Positions 17,445 through 25,567 of a stretch of DNA of 64,000 nucleotides are shown here, piece by piece. Source of the DNA: Ruminococcus sp. (GTDB lineage Bacteria > Bacillota_A > Clostridia > Oscillospirales > Ruminococcaceae); contig NZ_JAEEMU010000037.1 of assembly GCF_016283395.1 (NCBI RefSeq), positions 62,001-126,000 on the forward strand. Reading direction: 5' to 3'. Within the stretch, counting starts at the first letter, position 1, and the number at the start of each line of letters is the position of its first letter. The notes beneath the pieces were generated by a model that saw nothing but the letters and a program-made list of their open reading frames with translations, had not been told where the DNA came from and made no database searches. The translations under genes and the position numbers were made by a program.

Positions 17445-19424
17445 ATGGCTAAGAAACAAGATTACGGCAACGACAGTATATCAATGCTCAAGGGCGCGGA
17501 CAGAGTCCGTAAGCGTCCTGCTGTTATATTCGGCTCTGATGGATTGGACGGCTGTGAGCACTCGATCTTTGAAGTCATCTCAAACTCTATAGATGAAGCC
17601 CGTGAGGGTTACGGTAATAAAATAATAATTACTCATTACAGGAATAACGATATAGAGGTCGAGGACTTCGGCAGAGGCTGTCCCGTTGATTATAATAATA
17701 ACGAAAAGCGTTATAACTGGGAGCTTGTCTACTGTGAGCTTTATGCAGGCGGTAAGTATGATACTGCTGCTGAATCTTATGAATACTCACTTGGTCTTAA
17801 CGGACTTGGTCTGTGTTCTACTCAGTATTCATCTGAATTTATGGACGTTCAGGTAATACGTGACGGTTTCAAGTACGATCTGCACTTTGAAAAGGGCAAT
17901 AATGTAGGCGGATTAAAGAAAGAACCATGCAAGAAAAAGCAGACAGGTACTAAAACACGCTGGCGTCCCGACCTTGAGGTTTTCACTGATATAAATGTTT
18001 CTGACGAGTTCTTCTGCGATATCCTTAAACGACAGGCTATTGTAAACCCTAATATTCTCTTTGTCTTCCGCTCAGAAAATGAAGCAGGCGGTTTCAACGA
18101 GCAGGAATTCTTCTACGAATCGGGTATAACCGAGTATGTTCAGGAGATAGCAGGCGAAGGATCACTTTCTTCAATACAGCACTGGACTGCCGAGAAAAAG
18201 GGAAGAGACCGTGATGATAAGCCTGAGTATAAGGTCAAGCTTGATGTTGCACTCACTTTTTCAAATAAAGCTAAACTGACAGAGTATTATCATAACTCCA
18301 GTTTCCTTGAACATGGCGGTTCACCTGCAGAGGCTGTAAAACGCGCATTTCAGGCTCAGATAGACAGCTATATAAAGTCCGTAAATGGTTATCAGAAGAA
18401 CGAGAGCAAGATAACATATGCTGATGTTGAGGAATGTCTGATACTTGTTTCGTCATCATTCTCTACTCAGACTTCCTACGCTAATCAGACCAAAAAGGCT
18501 ATAACAAATAAATTTATCCGTGAAGCTATGACAGAGTTCCTGCGTCATCAGCTGGAAGTATACTTCATCGAAAATCCTGATGAAGCTCAGAAGATAGCCG
18601 AGCAGATACTCATAAACAAGAGAAGCCGTGAAAATGCTGAAAAGGTTCGTCTTAACGTAAAGAAGAAGCTTACAGGAACTATCGACCTTGCAAATATGGT
18701 GGAGAAGTTCGTTGACTGCCGTACAAAGGATGTTTCACGCCGCGAAATTTACATCGTGGAGGGCGACTCGGCTCTCGGTTCTGTAAAACTCGCAAGAAAT
18801 GCGGAGTTTCAGGCTATAATACCTGTCCGTGGTAAGATACTAAACTGCCTTAAAGCTGAATATTCCAAAATATTTAAGAGTGAGATCATAACCGATCTTA
18901 TAAAGGTACTTGGCTGCGGTGTTGAAGTAACTACAAAGGCAAACAAGGAGCTTTCAAACTTCGATATAAACAACTTCCGCTGGAGCAAGATCGTTATCTG
19001 TACCGATGCGGACGTTGACGGTTTCCAGATCAGAACACTTATCCTTACCATGCTTTACAGGCTCACACCTACGCTTATTGAACAGGGGTATGTATATATC
19101 GCTGAGTCTCCGCTCTTTGAGATAAACACAAAGGAAAAGACATATTTTGCTTATACCGAACAGGAAAAACAGCGAATACTTGAAATGATAGGTGATAAAA
19201 AGCACACTATCCAGCGTTCTAAAGGTCTCGGTGAGAACGAGCCCGATATGATGAGCCTTACTACAATGAATCCCGATACCCGTCGCCTTATCAAGGTAAC
19301 AGCTGACGATATAACAGAGTCTGCTGAGATATTTGAGATGCTTCTCGGTGATGATCTTCAGGGACGTAAGGACTATATCTCTGAATACGGTGCCGATTAT
19401 CTCGAACTTGCTGATATAAGCTGA
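17445..19424 (+). CDS. parE: Type IIA topoisomerase B subunit (topoisomerase IV-like, divergent)
   Basis: 659 residues from ATG 17445 (AGAGGA upstream). The GHKL ATPase site shows NSIDEAREG, EVEDFGRG and GLNGLGLCSTQYSSEF; the last departs from the usual GLHGVG-SVVNALS. The TOPRIM domain has IVEGDSALGS near 438, where gyrase has EGDSAGGSA, and DADVDGFQIRTL near 520. ATP binding and cleavage metal sites are therefore kept while surrounding motifs have drifted. With ParC it forms a DNA strand-passing enzyme, probably for chromosome decatenation. The drift suggests a topoisomerase IV-type paralogue rather than the housekeeping gyrase. Confidence 0.88.
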   Translation: MAKKQDYGNDSISMLKGADRVRKRPAVIFGSDGLDGCEHSIFEVISNSIDEAREGYGNKIIITHYRNNDIEVEDFGRGCPVDYNNNEKRYNWELVYCELYAGGKYDTAAESYEYSLGLNGLGLCSTQYSSEFMDVQVIRDGFKYDLHFEKGNNVGGLKKEPCKKKQTGTKTRWRPDLEVFTDINVSDEFFCDILKRQAIVNPNILFVFRSENEAGGFNEQEFFYESGITEYVQEIAGEGSLSSIQHWTAEKKGRDRDDKPEYKVKLDVALTFSNKAKLTEYYHNSSFLEHGGSPAEAVKRAFQAQIDSYIKSVNGYQKNESKITYADVEECLILVSSSFSTQTSYANQTKKAITNKFIREAMTEFLRHQLEVYFIENPDEAQKIAEQILINKRSRENAEKVRLNVKKKLTGTIDLANMVEKFVDCRTKDVSRREIYIVEGDSALGSVKLARNAEFQAIIPVRGKILNCLKAEYSKIFKSEIITDLIKVLGCGVEVTTKANKELSNFDINNFRWSKIVICTDADVDGFQIRTLILTMLYRLTPTLIEQGYVYIAESPLFEINTKEKTYFAYTEQEKQRILEMIGDKKHTIQRSKGLGENEPDMMSLTTMNPDTRRLIKVTADDITESAEIFEMLLGDDLQGRKDYISEYGADYLELADIS

Positions 19425-19441
19425 TGTCTTGGTGATTATTT

Positions 19442-19669
19442 ATGAAAAAGATAAAAATGACAAAGTGCCGTTTTTGCGGCGGAACTGAATTTATAACAGG
19501 TTATCAGAATTTTTACGGTGCAGTTTACAGTGCCGACAGTTTGCTCAGATCAACATCTCTGTATCACACCATATGCAGAGAGTGCGGAAGTGTCGTAAGA
19601 ACTTATGTTAAAGATTCCGAGAAGCTGTTAAAGAAAAAAGACAGAAAATCATCACAAGGAGAAGAGTAA
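19442..19669 (+). CDS. Small zinc-ribbon protein between parE and parC
   Basis: 75 residues with two CxxC knuckles (CRFCGG at ~8-13 and CRECGS about 35 residues later), which would make a four-cysteine zinc ribbon. The tail is Lys-rich. GGTGATT lies upstream of the ATG, and the stop codon abuts the parC start, so it is co-transcribed and translationally coupled with the topoisomerase. I do not recognise a family with known function. Possible roles are a DNA- or subunit-binding accessory of the topoisomerase, but this rests on position alone. Confidence 0.75.
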   Translation: MKKIKMTKCRFCGGTEFITGYQNFYGAVYSADSLLRSTSLYHTICRECGSVVRTYVKDSEKLLKKKDRKSSQGEE

Positions 19670-21910
19670 ATGCCAAGAAAAAAGGAAACTCCCAAAAAAC
19701 AGCCTGTCTTTAAGCATGAGGCTTATATAGAAGGTTCAGGCAGTGTAGTTGATGAAAAGATAACGGATACTCTGAAAAAGAATTATATGCCCTACGCCAT
19801 GAGTGTAATCATCTCACGAGCTCTTCCTGAGATAGACGGCTTCAAGCCTTCTCACAGAAAGCTCTTATATATGATGTATAAGAGAGGACTTCTCAATCCC
19901 GAAAAGGAGCGTTCTAAGTCTGCGAATGTTGTGGGCGAGACCATGAAACTCAATCCTCACGGCGATCAGGCTATATATGAGACTCTTGTTCGTATGACAC
20001 GCGGTAATGAAGCTCTTCTTCACCCATATATCGACAGCAAGGGCAACTTTGGTAAGCAGTATTCAAGCAAGATGCACTTTGCTGCACCTCGTTATACAGA
20101 AGTAAAGCTTGAAAAGATATGCAATGAGCTTTTTCGTGATATTGACAAGGAAACTATAGACTTCGTACCAAACTACGACAATACTATGCAGGAGCCTACT
20201 CTTCTTCCTGCAACGTTTCCTACCGTGCTTGTAAATTCAAATACAGGTATTGCTGTATCTATGGCAAGTAACGTATGTCCGTTCAATCTTGAAGAGGTCT
20301 GCGAGACTACCATAGCTCTTATGAAAGACCCTAACCATGATATACTCAGTACCCTTAAAGGTCCTGATTTCCCGGGCGGAGGACTTATGCTCTATGATGA
20401 AGCGGAGCTTAACAAGGTCTACGAGACTGGCAGGGGAAGTATCAAGGTTCGTTCAAAATTCAGTTATGATAAAAGCGCAAACTGTATCGAGGTAACCGAG
20501 ATACCATATACTACAACTGTTGAAGCTATAATCGAGAAGATAATAGACCTTGTAAAACAGGGAAAGATCAGAGAAGTATCGTATATACGTGATGAAACAG
20601 ATATTGAAGGCTTGAAGATAGCTATTGACCTCAAGCGCGGAACAGATCCAGAAAAGCTTATGCAGAAGCTTTATCGTCTTACACCTTTGCAGGACAGCTA
20701 TCCGTGTAATTTCAATATACTTATTGCAGGTACTCCAAAGGTAATGGGCGTGCGCGAGATACTTACGGAATGGACTGCTTTCCGTGAGGAATGTATCCAG
20801 CGCAGAACATACCATGATCTTCAGAAGAAAAAGGAAAAGCTTCATCTTCTCGAAGCTCTTTCAAAGATACTTCTTGATATCGACAAGGCGATAAAGATAA
20901 TCCGTGAGACTGAGAATGAAGCGGACGTAGTCCCTAACCTTATGATAGGCTTCGGAATCGACGAGATTCAGGCTGAATACGTTGCTGAAATAAAGCTCCG
21001 TAATATCAATAAGCAGTATATCCTTCGCCGTATCGAAGAAGTTGATCAGCTCAAAAAGGATATCGAGGAAATGGAAGATATCCTCCGCGATAAAAAGAAG
21101 ATACGCAAGATAATCGTTAACGAGCTCCGTGATGTTATCAAAAACTATGCTCAGCCGCGAAAGACGATGTTCTATTATCTTTCAGATGTTGAAGATGCTG
21201 AGGAAGTTGATGATACTCCCGATTATCCTGTAAATATATTTGTATCCGACAGCGGTTATTTCAAGAAGATAACTCCTCAGTCACTGAGAATGAGCGGTGA
21301 GCAGAAGCTTAAAGAGGGAGATTTCATAAGTCAGACCTTTGAAGCTACCAACAAGACAGACCTTGTTTTCTTCTCTGATAAGGCCCAGGCTTATAAATCA
21401 AGAGCAAGTGCATTTGATGATACAAAGGCAAGTGTAATGGGTGATTATATACCTGCAAAACTCAGCTTTGACGACGGAGAACTGCTTAAAACCCTTGTTC
21501 CGACAACGGATTACAGCGGATATATCCTTTTCTTCTTTGAAAACGGTAAAGTTGCTAAAGTGCCTATGAAGTCATATGAGACCAAGACCAACCGTAAAAA
21601 GCTTGCAAAGGCTTATTCGGAGAAGTCACCCCTTGTTGCAGCTATATTCACAGCTGAGGACAGCGATATACTTCTCAGAACTACAAGCGGTCATGCACTT
21701 GTATTTAATACAGGCATGATACTTCCTAAGTCTACAAGAGATTCTCAGGGCGTACAGGTCATAAATCTGCGAAAGAAAGCACTGCTTTCATCTGCAACGC
21801 TTGTTTCTCCCGAAGAACTTCCTGAGCTTGAGAAATATCGTTCAAAGAGTGTTCCTGCCGCAGGAAAGCCTGCCAAGGAGCTTGGTGACAGCAATCAGCT
21901 TACATTTTAA
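19670..21910 (+). CDS. parC: Type IIA topoisomerase A subunit (topoisomerase IV-like)
   Basis: 746 residues. The N-terminal breakage-reunion domain reads YAMSVIISRALPEIDGFKPS then HRKLLYMM. The catalytic Tyr is near 142 in AAPRYTEVKL. Residues ~370-480 form the coiled-coil tower region, and beyond ~500 several repeated beta-blades (VFVSDSGYFKK-like, LVFFSDKAQAY, ILFFFENGKV) form the DNA-wrapping propeller. It directly follows the zinc-ribbon gene and completes the ParE enzyme. Confidence 0.9.
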   Translation: MPRKKETPKKQPVFKHEAYIEGSGSVVDEKITDTLKKNYMPYAMSVIISRALPEIDGFKPSHRKLLYMMYKRGLLNPEKERSKSANVVGETMKLNPHGDQAIYETLVRMTRGNEALLHPYIDSKGNFGKQYSSKMHFAAPRYTEVKLEKICNELFRDIDKETIDFVPNYDNTMQEPTLLPATFPTVLVNSNTGIAVSMASNVCPFNLEEVCETTIALMKDPNHDILSTLKGPDFPGGGLMLYDEAELNKVYETGRGSIKVRSKFSYDKSANCIEVTEIPYTTTVEAIIEKIIDLVKQGKIREVSYIRDETDIEGLKIAIDLKRGTDPEKLMQKLYRLTPLQDSYPCNFNILIAGTPKVMGVREILTEWTAFREECIQRRTYHDLQKKKEKLHLLEALSKILLDIDKAIKIIRETENEADVVPNLMIGFGIDEIQAEYVAEIKLRNINKQYILRRIEEVDQLKKDIEEMEDILRDKKKIRKIIVNELRDVIKNYAQPRKTMFYYLSDVEDAEEVDDTPDYPVNIFVSDSGYFKKITPQSLRMSGEQKLKEGDFISQTFEATNKTDLVFFSDKAQAYKSRASAFDDTKASVMGDYIPAKLSFDDGELLKTLVPTTDYSGYILFFFENGKVAKVPMKSYETKTNRKKLAKAYSEKSPLVAAIFTAEDSDILLRTTSGHALVFNTGMILPKSTRDSQGVQVINLRKKALLSSATLVSPEELPELEKYRSKSVPAAGKPAKELGDSNQLTF

Positions 21911-21916
21911 TAATAG

Positions 21917-21956
21917 AAAAGCCATAGTTTTGCCTAATGGTGAGACTATGGCTTTT
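21917..21956. terminator. Hairpin after parC
   Basis: AAAAGCCATAGT (21917-21928) pairs with ACTATGGCTTTT (21945-21956). It lies between parC and the DinB-like gene, for which I see no separate promoter, so termination may be partial. Confidence 0.7.
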
Positions 21957-21980
21957 GTAAAATATATCGAGGTGAAGGCA

Positions 21981-22637
21981 ATGAATAAAGAATGGTCGGA
22001 ACTTAATAAAACAATGCAGGATCAGCTTAAAAAAGCAGAAACAAATAATAACGGCGTCAAAACACTCTTCAAACTAAGAGATCAGCTCATGCAGGTAATA
22101 GATATGTTCAGATGTGAGCTTTCAAGAGATGACTTCAATGCTATACCTTTTATTAATGCTGACGGATATCATTCAAAAACGATTGCGTATTCAATATGGC
22201 ATATTTTTCGTATAGAAGATATCGTTGCCCATTCCCTCATTAATGAAGATGAGCAGGTGTTTTTTTCACAGCGATATAATGAACGTATCAATTCTCCTAT
22301 AATAACTACAGGAAATGAGCTTGTAAAACAGCAGATAGCCGACTTTTCGGAAAAATTAGATATAGATGAACTTTATTCATATATCCACGATGTAAAAGAA
22401 AGCAGTGAAAGCATCATAAAAGCTCTTTCATTTGATGTGCTGAAAAAGAAGTTTACCGAAGAAAACAAGGAATATCTCCGCAGTCTGAATGTGGTAAGCA
22501 ACGATGAAAGCGCGATATGGCTTATAGATTACTGGTGCGGAAAGGATATACGCGGACTGATACAAATGCCGTTTTCAAGGCACTGGATAATGCATATAGA
22601 AGCTTGCCTGCGCATAAAAGCCAAGTTAAAGAAATAA
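21981..22637 (+). CDS. DinB-like four-helix protein
   Basis: 218 residues from ATG 21981, which follows GAGGTGAAGG. It appears all-helical. A His in SIWHIFRIEDI and two in SRHWIMHIEA are placed as in DinB/YfiT-type proteins, where three histidines bind a metal. Members are thiol-dependent transferases or of unknown activity. The position after parC could mean a shared transcript. Family assignment rests on the His pattern and fold impression only. Confidence 0.6.
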   Translation: MNKEWSELNKTMQDQLKKAETNNNGVKTLFKLRDQLMQVIDMFRCELSRDDFNAIPFINADGYHSKTIAYSIWHIFRIEDIVAHSLINEDEQVFFSQRYNERINSPIITTGNELVKQQIADFSEKLDIDELYSYIHDVKESSESIIKALSFDVLKKKFTEENKEYLRSLNVVSNDESAIWLIDYWCGKDIRGLIQMPFSRHWIMHIEACLRIKAKLKK

Positions 22638-22638
22638 A

Positions 22639-22680
22639 AACAGCCGAGAACGGTATTTATACTGTATCTCGGCTGTTATA
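22639..22680. terminator. Bidirectional terminator between converging genes
   Basis: AACAGCCGAGA pairs with TCTCGGCTGTT, with A and T runs flanking on either side. It serves the DinB-like gene and the aldolase gene. Confidence 0.85.
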
Positions 22681-22695
22681 TTTAAAGAGTTGTTA

Positions 22696-23670
22696 TTATT
22701 CCTGAGAGATGATCTCTTTATAGAATTCAGAAACGTCCTTACGATTGTCCTTAGTGTACTGGATAGCTGTTCTTGGGTGCTGATTGAAAAGACCTGTGAG
22801 GAGGTACTGGAGATCATATCCCCATACAGCACCTTCTTCACATAATTTATTCATGTGCTTTTCAATGAACTGGAATACAGGATATACATTGTACTTTGGA
22901 TTTTTAAGAAATCCGAGGAGAAGCTCCATTGCGCAGTTGCCTGCACCTCTGCCCATTGCTGAATATGTAGCATCGAGCCAGTCTACGCCGTCACCAACTG
23001 CTTCGATAGTGTTAGCGAATGCGAGCTGCTGATTGTTATGTGCGTGTATACCTACCTTTTTGCCGTACTTAGCAGCAAATTCACAGTAGAGATCAGCAAT
23101 ACGTGCGATCTGTTCAGGATATAATGAACCGAAACTGTCAACGATATAGAAAACATCAACAGGGGACTGACCGAGGATATCGAGAGCGACCTTTATATCG
23201 CTTTCCTGAGCATTTGAGATAGCCATGATATTACAGCTTACCTCATATCCCTTTTTCTTTGCATCTTCTATCATATCAACAGCTGTTGGTATCTGGTGGA
23301 TATATGTAGCTACACGGATAAGGTCAACAGGACTGTTTTCACGCTCAATTATATCCTGCTTGTAATTACAGCGTCCTACGTCTGCCATGATAGCGATTTT
23401 TAGATCTGTGTGGTTTTCACCGACTATTGAGCGGATATATTCGTCGTCACAGAACTTACATGGTCCGAAATCCTCGACCTTAAACATTTCCTTGTCAGCT
23501 CTGTAGCCAAATTCCATGTAGTCTACGCCTGCCTTGATGTTTGAAAGGTAAAGGTCTCTGACGAATTCATCACTGAATCTGAAGTCATTTACAAGTCCGC
23601 CGTCTCTGAGAGTTGCATCAACAACTCTTACATCTGATCTGAAATTCATAAGCTTAGATAACTCTTTCAT
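22696..23670 (-). CDS. DRE-TIM metallolyase, aldolase-like (HMGL family)
   Basis: 324 residues from ATG 23670 (AGAGGAA upstream). VVDATLRDGG near the start is the DRE-TIM motif with the divalent-metal Asp and the catalytic Arg; GIHAHNNQQLAFANT gives the paired metal His residues; MGRGAGNCAMELL closes the barrel. It resembles 4-hydroxy-2-oxovalerate aldolase without its partner acetaldehyde dehydrogenase, which is absent here, so the substrate is uncertain. It is monocistronic with a strong promoter whose downstream inverted repeat resembles one at tyrA, hinting at an aromatic or oxo-acid link. Confidence 0.85.
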   Translation of the reverse strand: MKELSKLMNFRSDVRVVDATLRDGGLVNDFRFSDEFVRDLYLSNIKAGVDYMEFGYRADKEMFKVEDFGPCKFCDDEYIRSIVGENHTDLKIAIMADVGRCNYKQDIIERENSPVDLIRVATYIHQIPTAVDMIEDAKKKGYEVSCNIMAISNAQESDIKVALDILGQSPVDVFYIVDSFGSLYPEQIARIADLYCEFAAKYGKKVGIHAHNNQQLAFANTIEAVGDGVDWLDATYSAMGRGAGNCAMELLLGFLKNPKYNVYPVFQFIEKHMNKLCEEGAVWGYDLQYLLTGLFNQHPRTAIQYTKDNRKDVSEFYKEIISQE

Positions 23671-23700
23671 AATAATTCCTCTTTCTTTTACGCTATAAAG

Positions 23701-23723
23701 CTTTAAGCTGTAACGCTTTAAAG
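23701..23723. promoter_or_regulatory. Inverted repeat downstream of the aldolase promoter, related to the tyrA element
   Basis: On the minus strand the element reads CTTTAAAGCGTTACAG followed by CTTAAAG. It shares the 12 bases TTTAAAGCGTTA and the closing CTT-AAA arm with the inverted repeat over the tyrA -10. It lies about 14-36 bases downstream of the aldolase -10, a position suited to a repressor. Confidence 0.5.
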
Positions 23724-23736
23724 TGCTTCTGCATAT

Positions 23737-23765
23737 AGTATAGCACAGTTTTTTTCGTTTGTCAA
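23737..23765 (-). promoter_or_regulatory. Promoter of the aldolase-like gene
   Basis: On the minus strand TTGACA (23760-23765), 17 bases, TATACT (23737-23742). Confidence 0.8.
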
Positions 23766-23784
23766 ACGTTTTCTTGAAATTTCT

Positions 23785-23815
23785 GAAAAAAGGAGACGTT
23801 TTTGTCTCCTTTTTC
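23785..23815 (-). terminator. Terminator of the amidase gene
   Basis: The stem GAAAAAAGGAGAC/GTCTCCTTTTTC begins within the amidase stop codon and gives a T run on the minus strand. Confidence 0.8.
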
Positions 23816-24551
23816 ACAGCGTTATGAACTGACTGCTCGAATAGCCTATGATACCGTTGTAATTGACTACATACCAGCCGTCAGTTTCACCATTTATCAT
23901 AACGTTTGCGCCGTCAGGCATAGAGCCGATTATACTGCCTGACAGACTCGGATAATTCCGTATATTCAGATTGCTTCCGTCAGTGGTAACTGTTCCCCAG
24001 CGAACAGCTCCTGCTGATATGAACGGTATACCGAAATAATCACACAGCGAATTTACAATATTACGTGCTATTGCTTCGAGATTGTTTTTCAGCCATGCTT
24101 CGTCTGCATAATTGTCGTGATAGCCAAGTTCACAAAGCACAGCAACCGCTTTGGTCCTTAACACCTCTCCGAGAGAGTATGTGGGTATTGCTCTGACTTT
24201 ATCAGGCAGGGGATATATTGATTTGAGATTATTGGCTATTATATTGGCGAGACGCTCGCTATGGGAGCTTCTCGGTGCGTAATATATATCTATCCCGCGA
24301 AGTCTGCCTGCGAGATTTTCGGGGGCAGCGTTTGAATGAAGTGCAAGATGTACATCGTATACACCTGCGTTTGAGTCTGCGATAGCACCTGTAACATTGC
24401 GTACAGGATCATTCCTTACGAAGCTTATTCCGCAGGAACGAAGATAGGGTTCTATCCTATCGGCAAGCAAATTCATATACAGTTCTTCATTGCCGTCTGT
24501 AGCATATTTATTCCATTCCTGTGTGGACGGACTTAAAAAGACCTTTGGCAT
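23814..24551 (-). CDS. N-acetylmuramoyl-L-alanine amidase (Amidase_3) with SH3b domain
   Basis: 245 residues. Residues ~1-175 form an Amidase_3 domain: the zinc ligands are a Glu in the early helix, His in LALHSNAA, and the catalytic Glu in VAVLCELGYHDN. A C-terminal SH3b domain follows (LNIRNYPSLSGSIIGSMPDG, GWYVVNYNG). It would cleave the bond between MurNAc and the stem peptide. The N-terminus MPKVFLSPSTQEWN starts straight into the catalytic domain with no signal peptide or membrane helix, so export is unexplained. It is monocistronic and diverges from tyrA. Confidence 0.88.
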   Translation of the reverse strand: MPKVFLSPSTQEWNKYATDGNEELYMNLLADRIEPYLRSCGISFVRNDPVRNVTGAIADSNAGVYDVHLALHSNAAPENLAGRLRGIDIYYAPRSSHSERLANIIANNLKSIYPLPDKVRAIPTYSLGEVLRTKAVAVLCELGYHDNYADEAWLKNNLEAIARNIVNSLCDYFGIPFISAGAVRWGTVTTDGSNLNIRNYPSLSGSIIGSMPDGANVMINGETDGWYVVNYNGIIGYSSSQFITL

Positions 24552-24652
24552 AAAATCATCCTATTCTGATTAGTTTTGAGATATATCTCATTTTATTTTA
24601 TGCTCGGTCAAAATAAATTGTTATTATACCCTCTAAAAAATTAATTATGCTA

Positions 24653-24686
24653 TTGACTTTTTTATTTTAAAGCGTTATACTTTAAA
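24653..24686 (+). promoter_or_regulatory. tyrA promoter with inverted repeat over the -10
   Basis: TTGACT (24653-24658), 17 bases, TATACT (24676-24681). TTTAAAG (24666-24672) and CTTTAAA (24680-24686) form a perfect inverted repeat with a seven-base centre that spans the -10. The left arm and centre match the element at the aldolase promoter. Confidence 0.7.
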
Positions 24687-24715
24687 TGATAAAAGAACAT
24701 CGGAGGTAATATTCT

Positions 24716-25567
24716 ATGAAAATACTTGTTGTCGGACTTGGACTTATAGGCGGTTCACTTTGTAAGGCACTAAAAAAATATACATATCATACAGTTGTCG
24801 GCTGTGACCTTAACCATGACATAGAAAATGCTGCACTTCGTGATGTAGCACTTGATGAAGTTTTTGACGGTAATTATAATGGCTATGATCTGATCATAGC
24901 AGCTCTTTTTCCCGAGGCAACAGAAAGATTTTTCAGAGATCACGCTTCTGAAATAAGTAAAAACACTCTTATTACTGATGTTTGCGGTATAAAGGGAGCA
25001 TTTTCCGAGCGTATGAAGAATATTGCTGAGACCAACGGACTGAGATATGTAGGTATTCACCCTATGGCAGGCAAGGAATTCGGAGGCTATTACAATAGTA
25101 CTGCCGATCTCTTTGTAAAAGCTAATTTTATTATTGCTCCGTTTGAGGACAGCAGAGAAGAGGATACAGAACTGCTGAGAAAGCTTGCGAGTGAAGTAGG
25201 TGCAGGAAAGATTGTTGTAACAACTCCCGAGAATCATGATAAGATGATAGCTTATACGTCTCAGCTTGCACATATCGTTTCAAGTGCGTATGTAAAGAGC
25301 CCCGAGCTTGGGCTTGAATGTGGATTCAGCGGCGGAAGCTTTCAGGATATGACACGTATTGCAACTATGAACGAAAGAATGTGGACAGATCTTTTTATGC
25401 AGAATAAAGAAAATCTACAGTATGAGCTTGATACCCTTATCAAAAATCTTCTGAAATACAGCGATGCTCTGAAAAATTCAGATGCTGATACTATGCGTGC
25501 TCTCATTGCGGAAGGAAGAGAGCTTAAAGAAGAAAACCTCAGACACAGAGTCGGTCAGCCTAACTAA
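24716..25567 (+). CDS. tyrA: Prephenate dehydrogenase
   Basis: 283 residues. The Rossmann motif is VVGLGLIGGSL at the start. ITDVCGIKG, GIHPMAGKEFGG and the later NHDKMIAYTSQLAHIVSSAY with the substrate His and Tyr residues are characteristic of TyrA. It oxidises prephenate to 4-hydroxyphenylpyruvate for tyrosine synthesis. There is no ACT or chorismate mutase domain, so feedback control may lie elsewhere or at the promoter. GGAGG precedes the ATG. It converges with and overlaps the end of the pseudouridine synthase gene by four bases, with no terminator between them. Confidence 0.93.
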   Translation: MKILVVGLGLIGGSLCKALKKYTYHTVVGCDLNHDIENAALRDVALDEVFDGNYNGYDLIIAALFPEATERFFRDHASEISKNTLITDVCGIKGAFSERMKNIAETNGLRYVGIHPMAGKEFGGYYNSTADLFVKANFIIAPFEDSREEDTELLRKLASEVGAGKIVVTTPENHDKMIAYTSQLAHIVSSAYVKSPELGLECGFSGGSFQDMTRIATMNERMWTDLFMQNKENLQYELDTLIKNLLKYSDALKNSDADTMRALIAEGRELKEENLRHRVGQPN

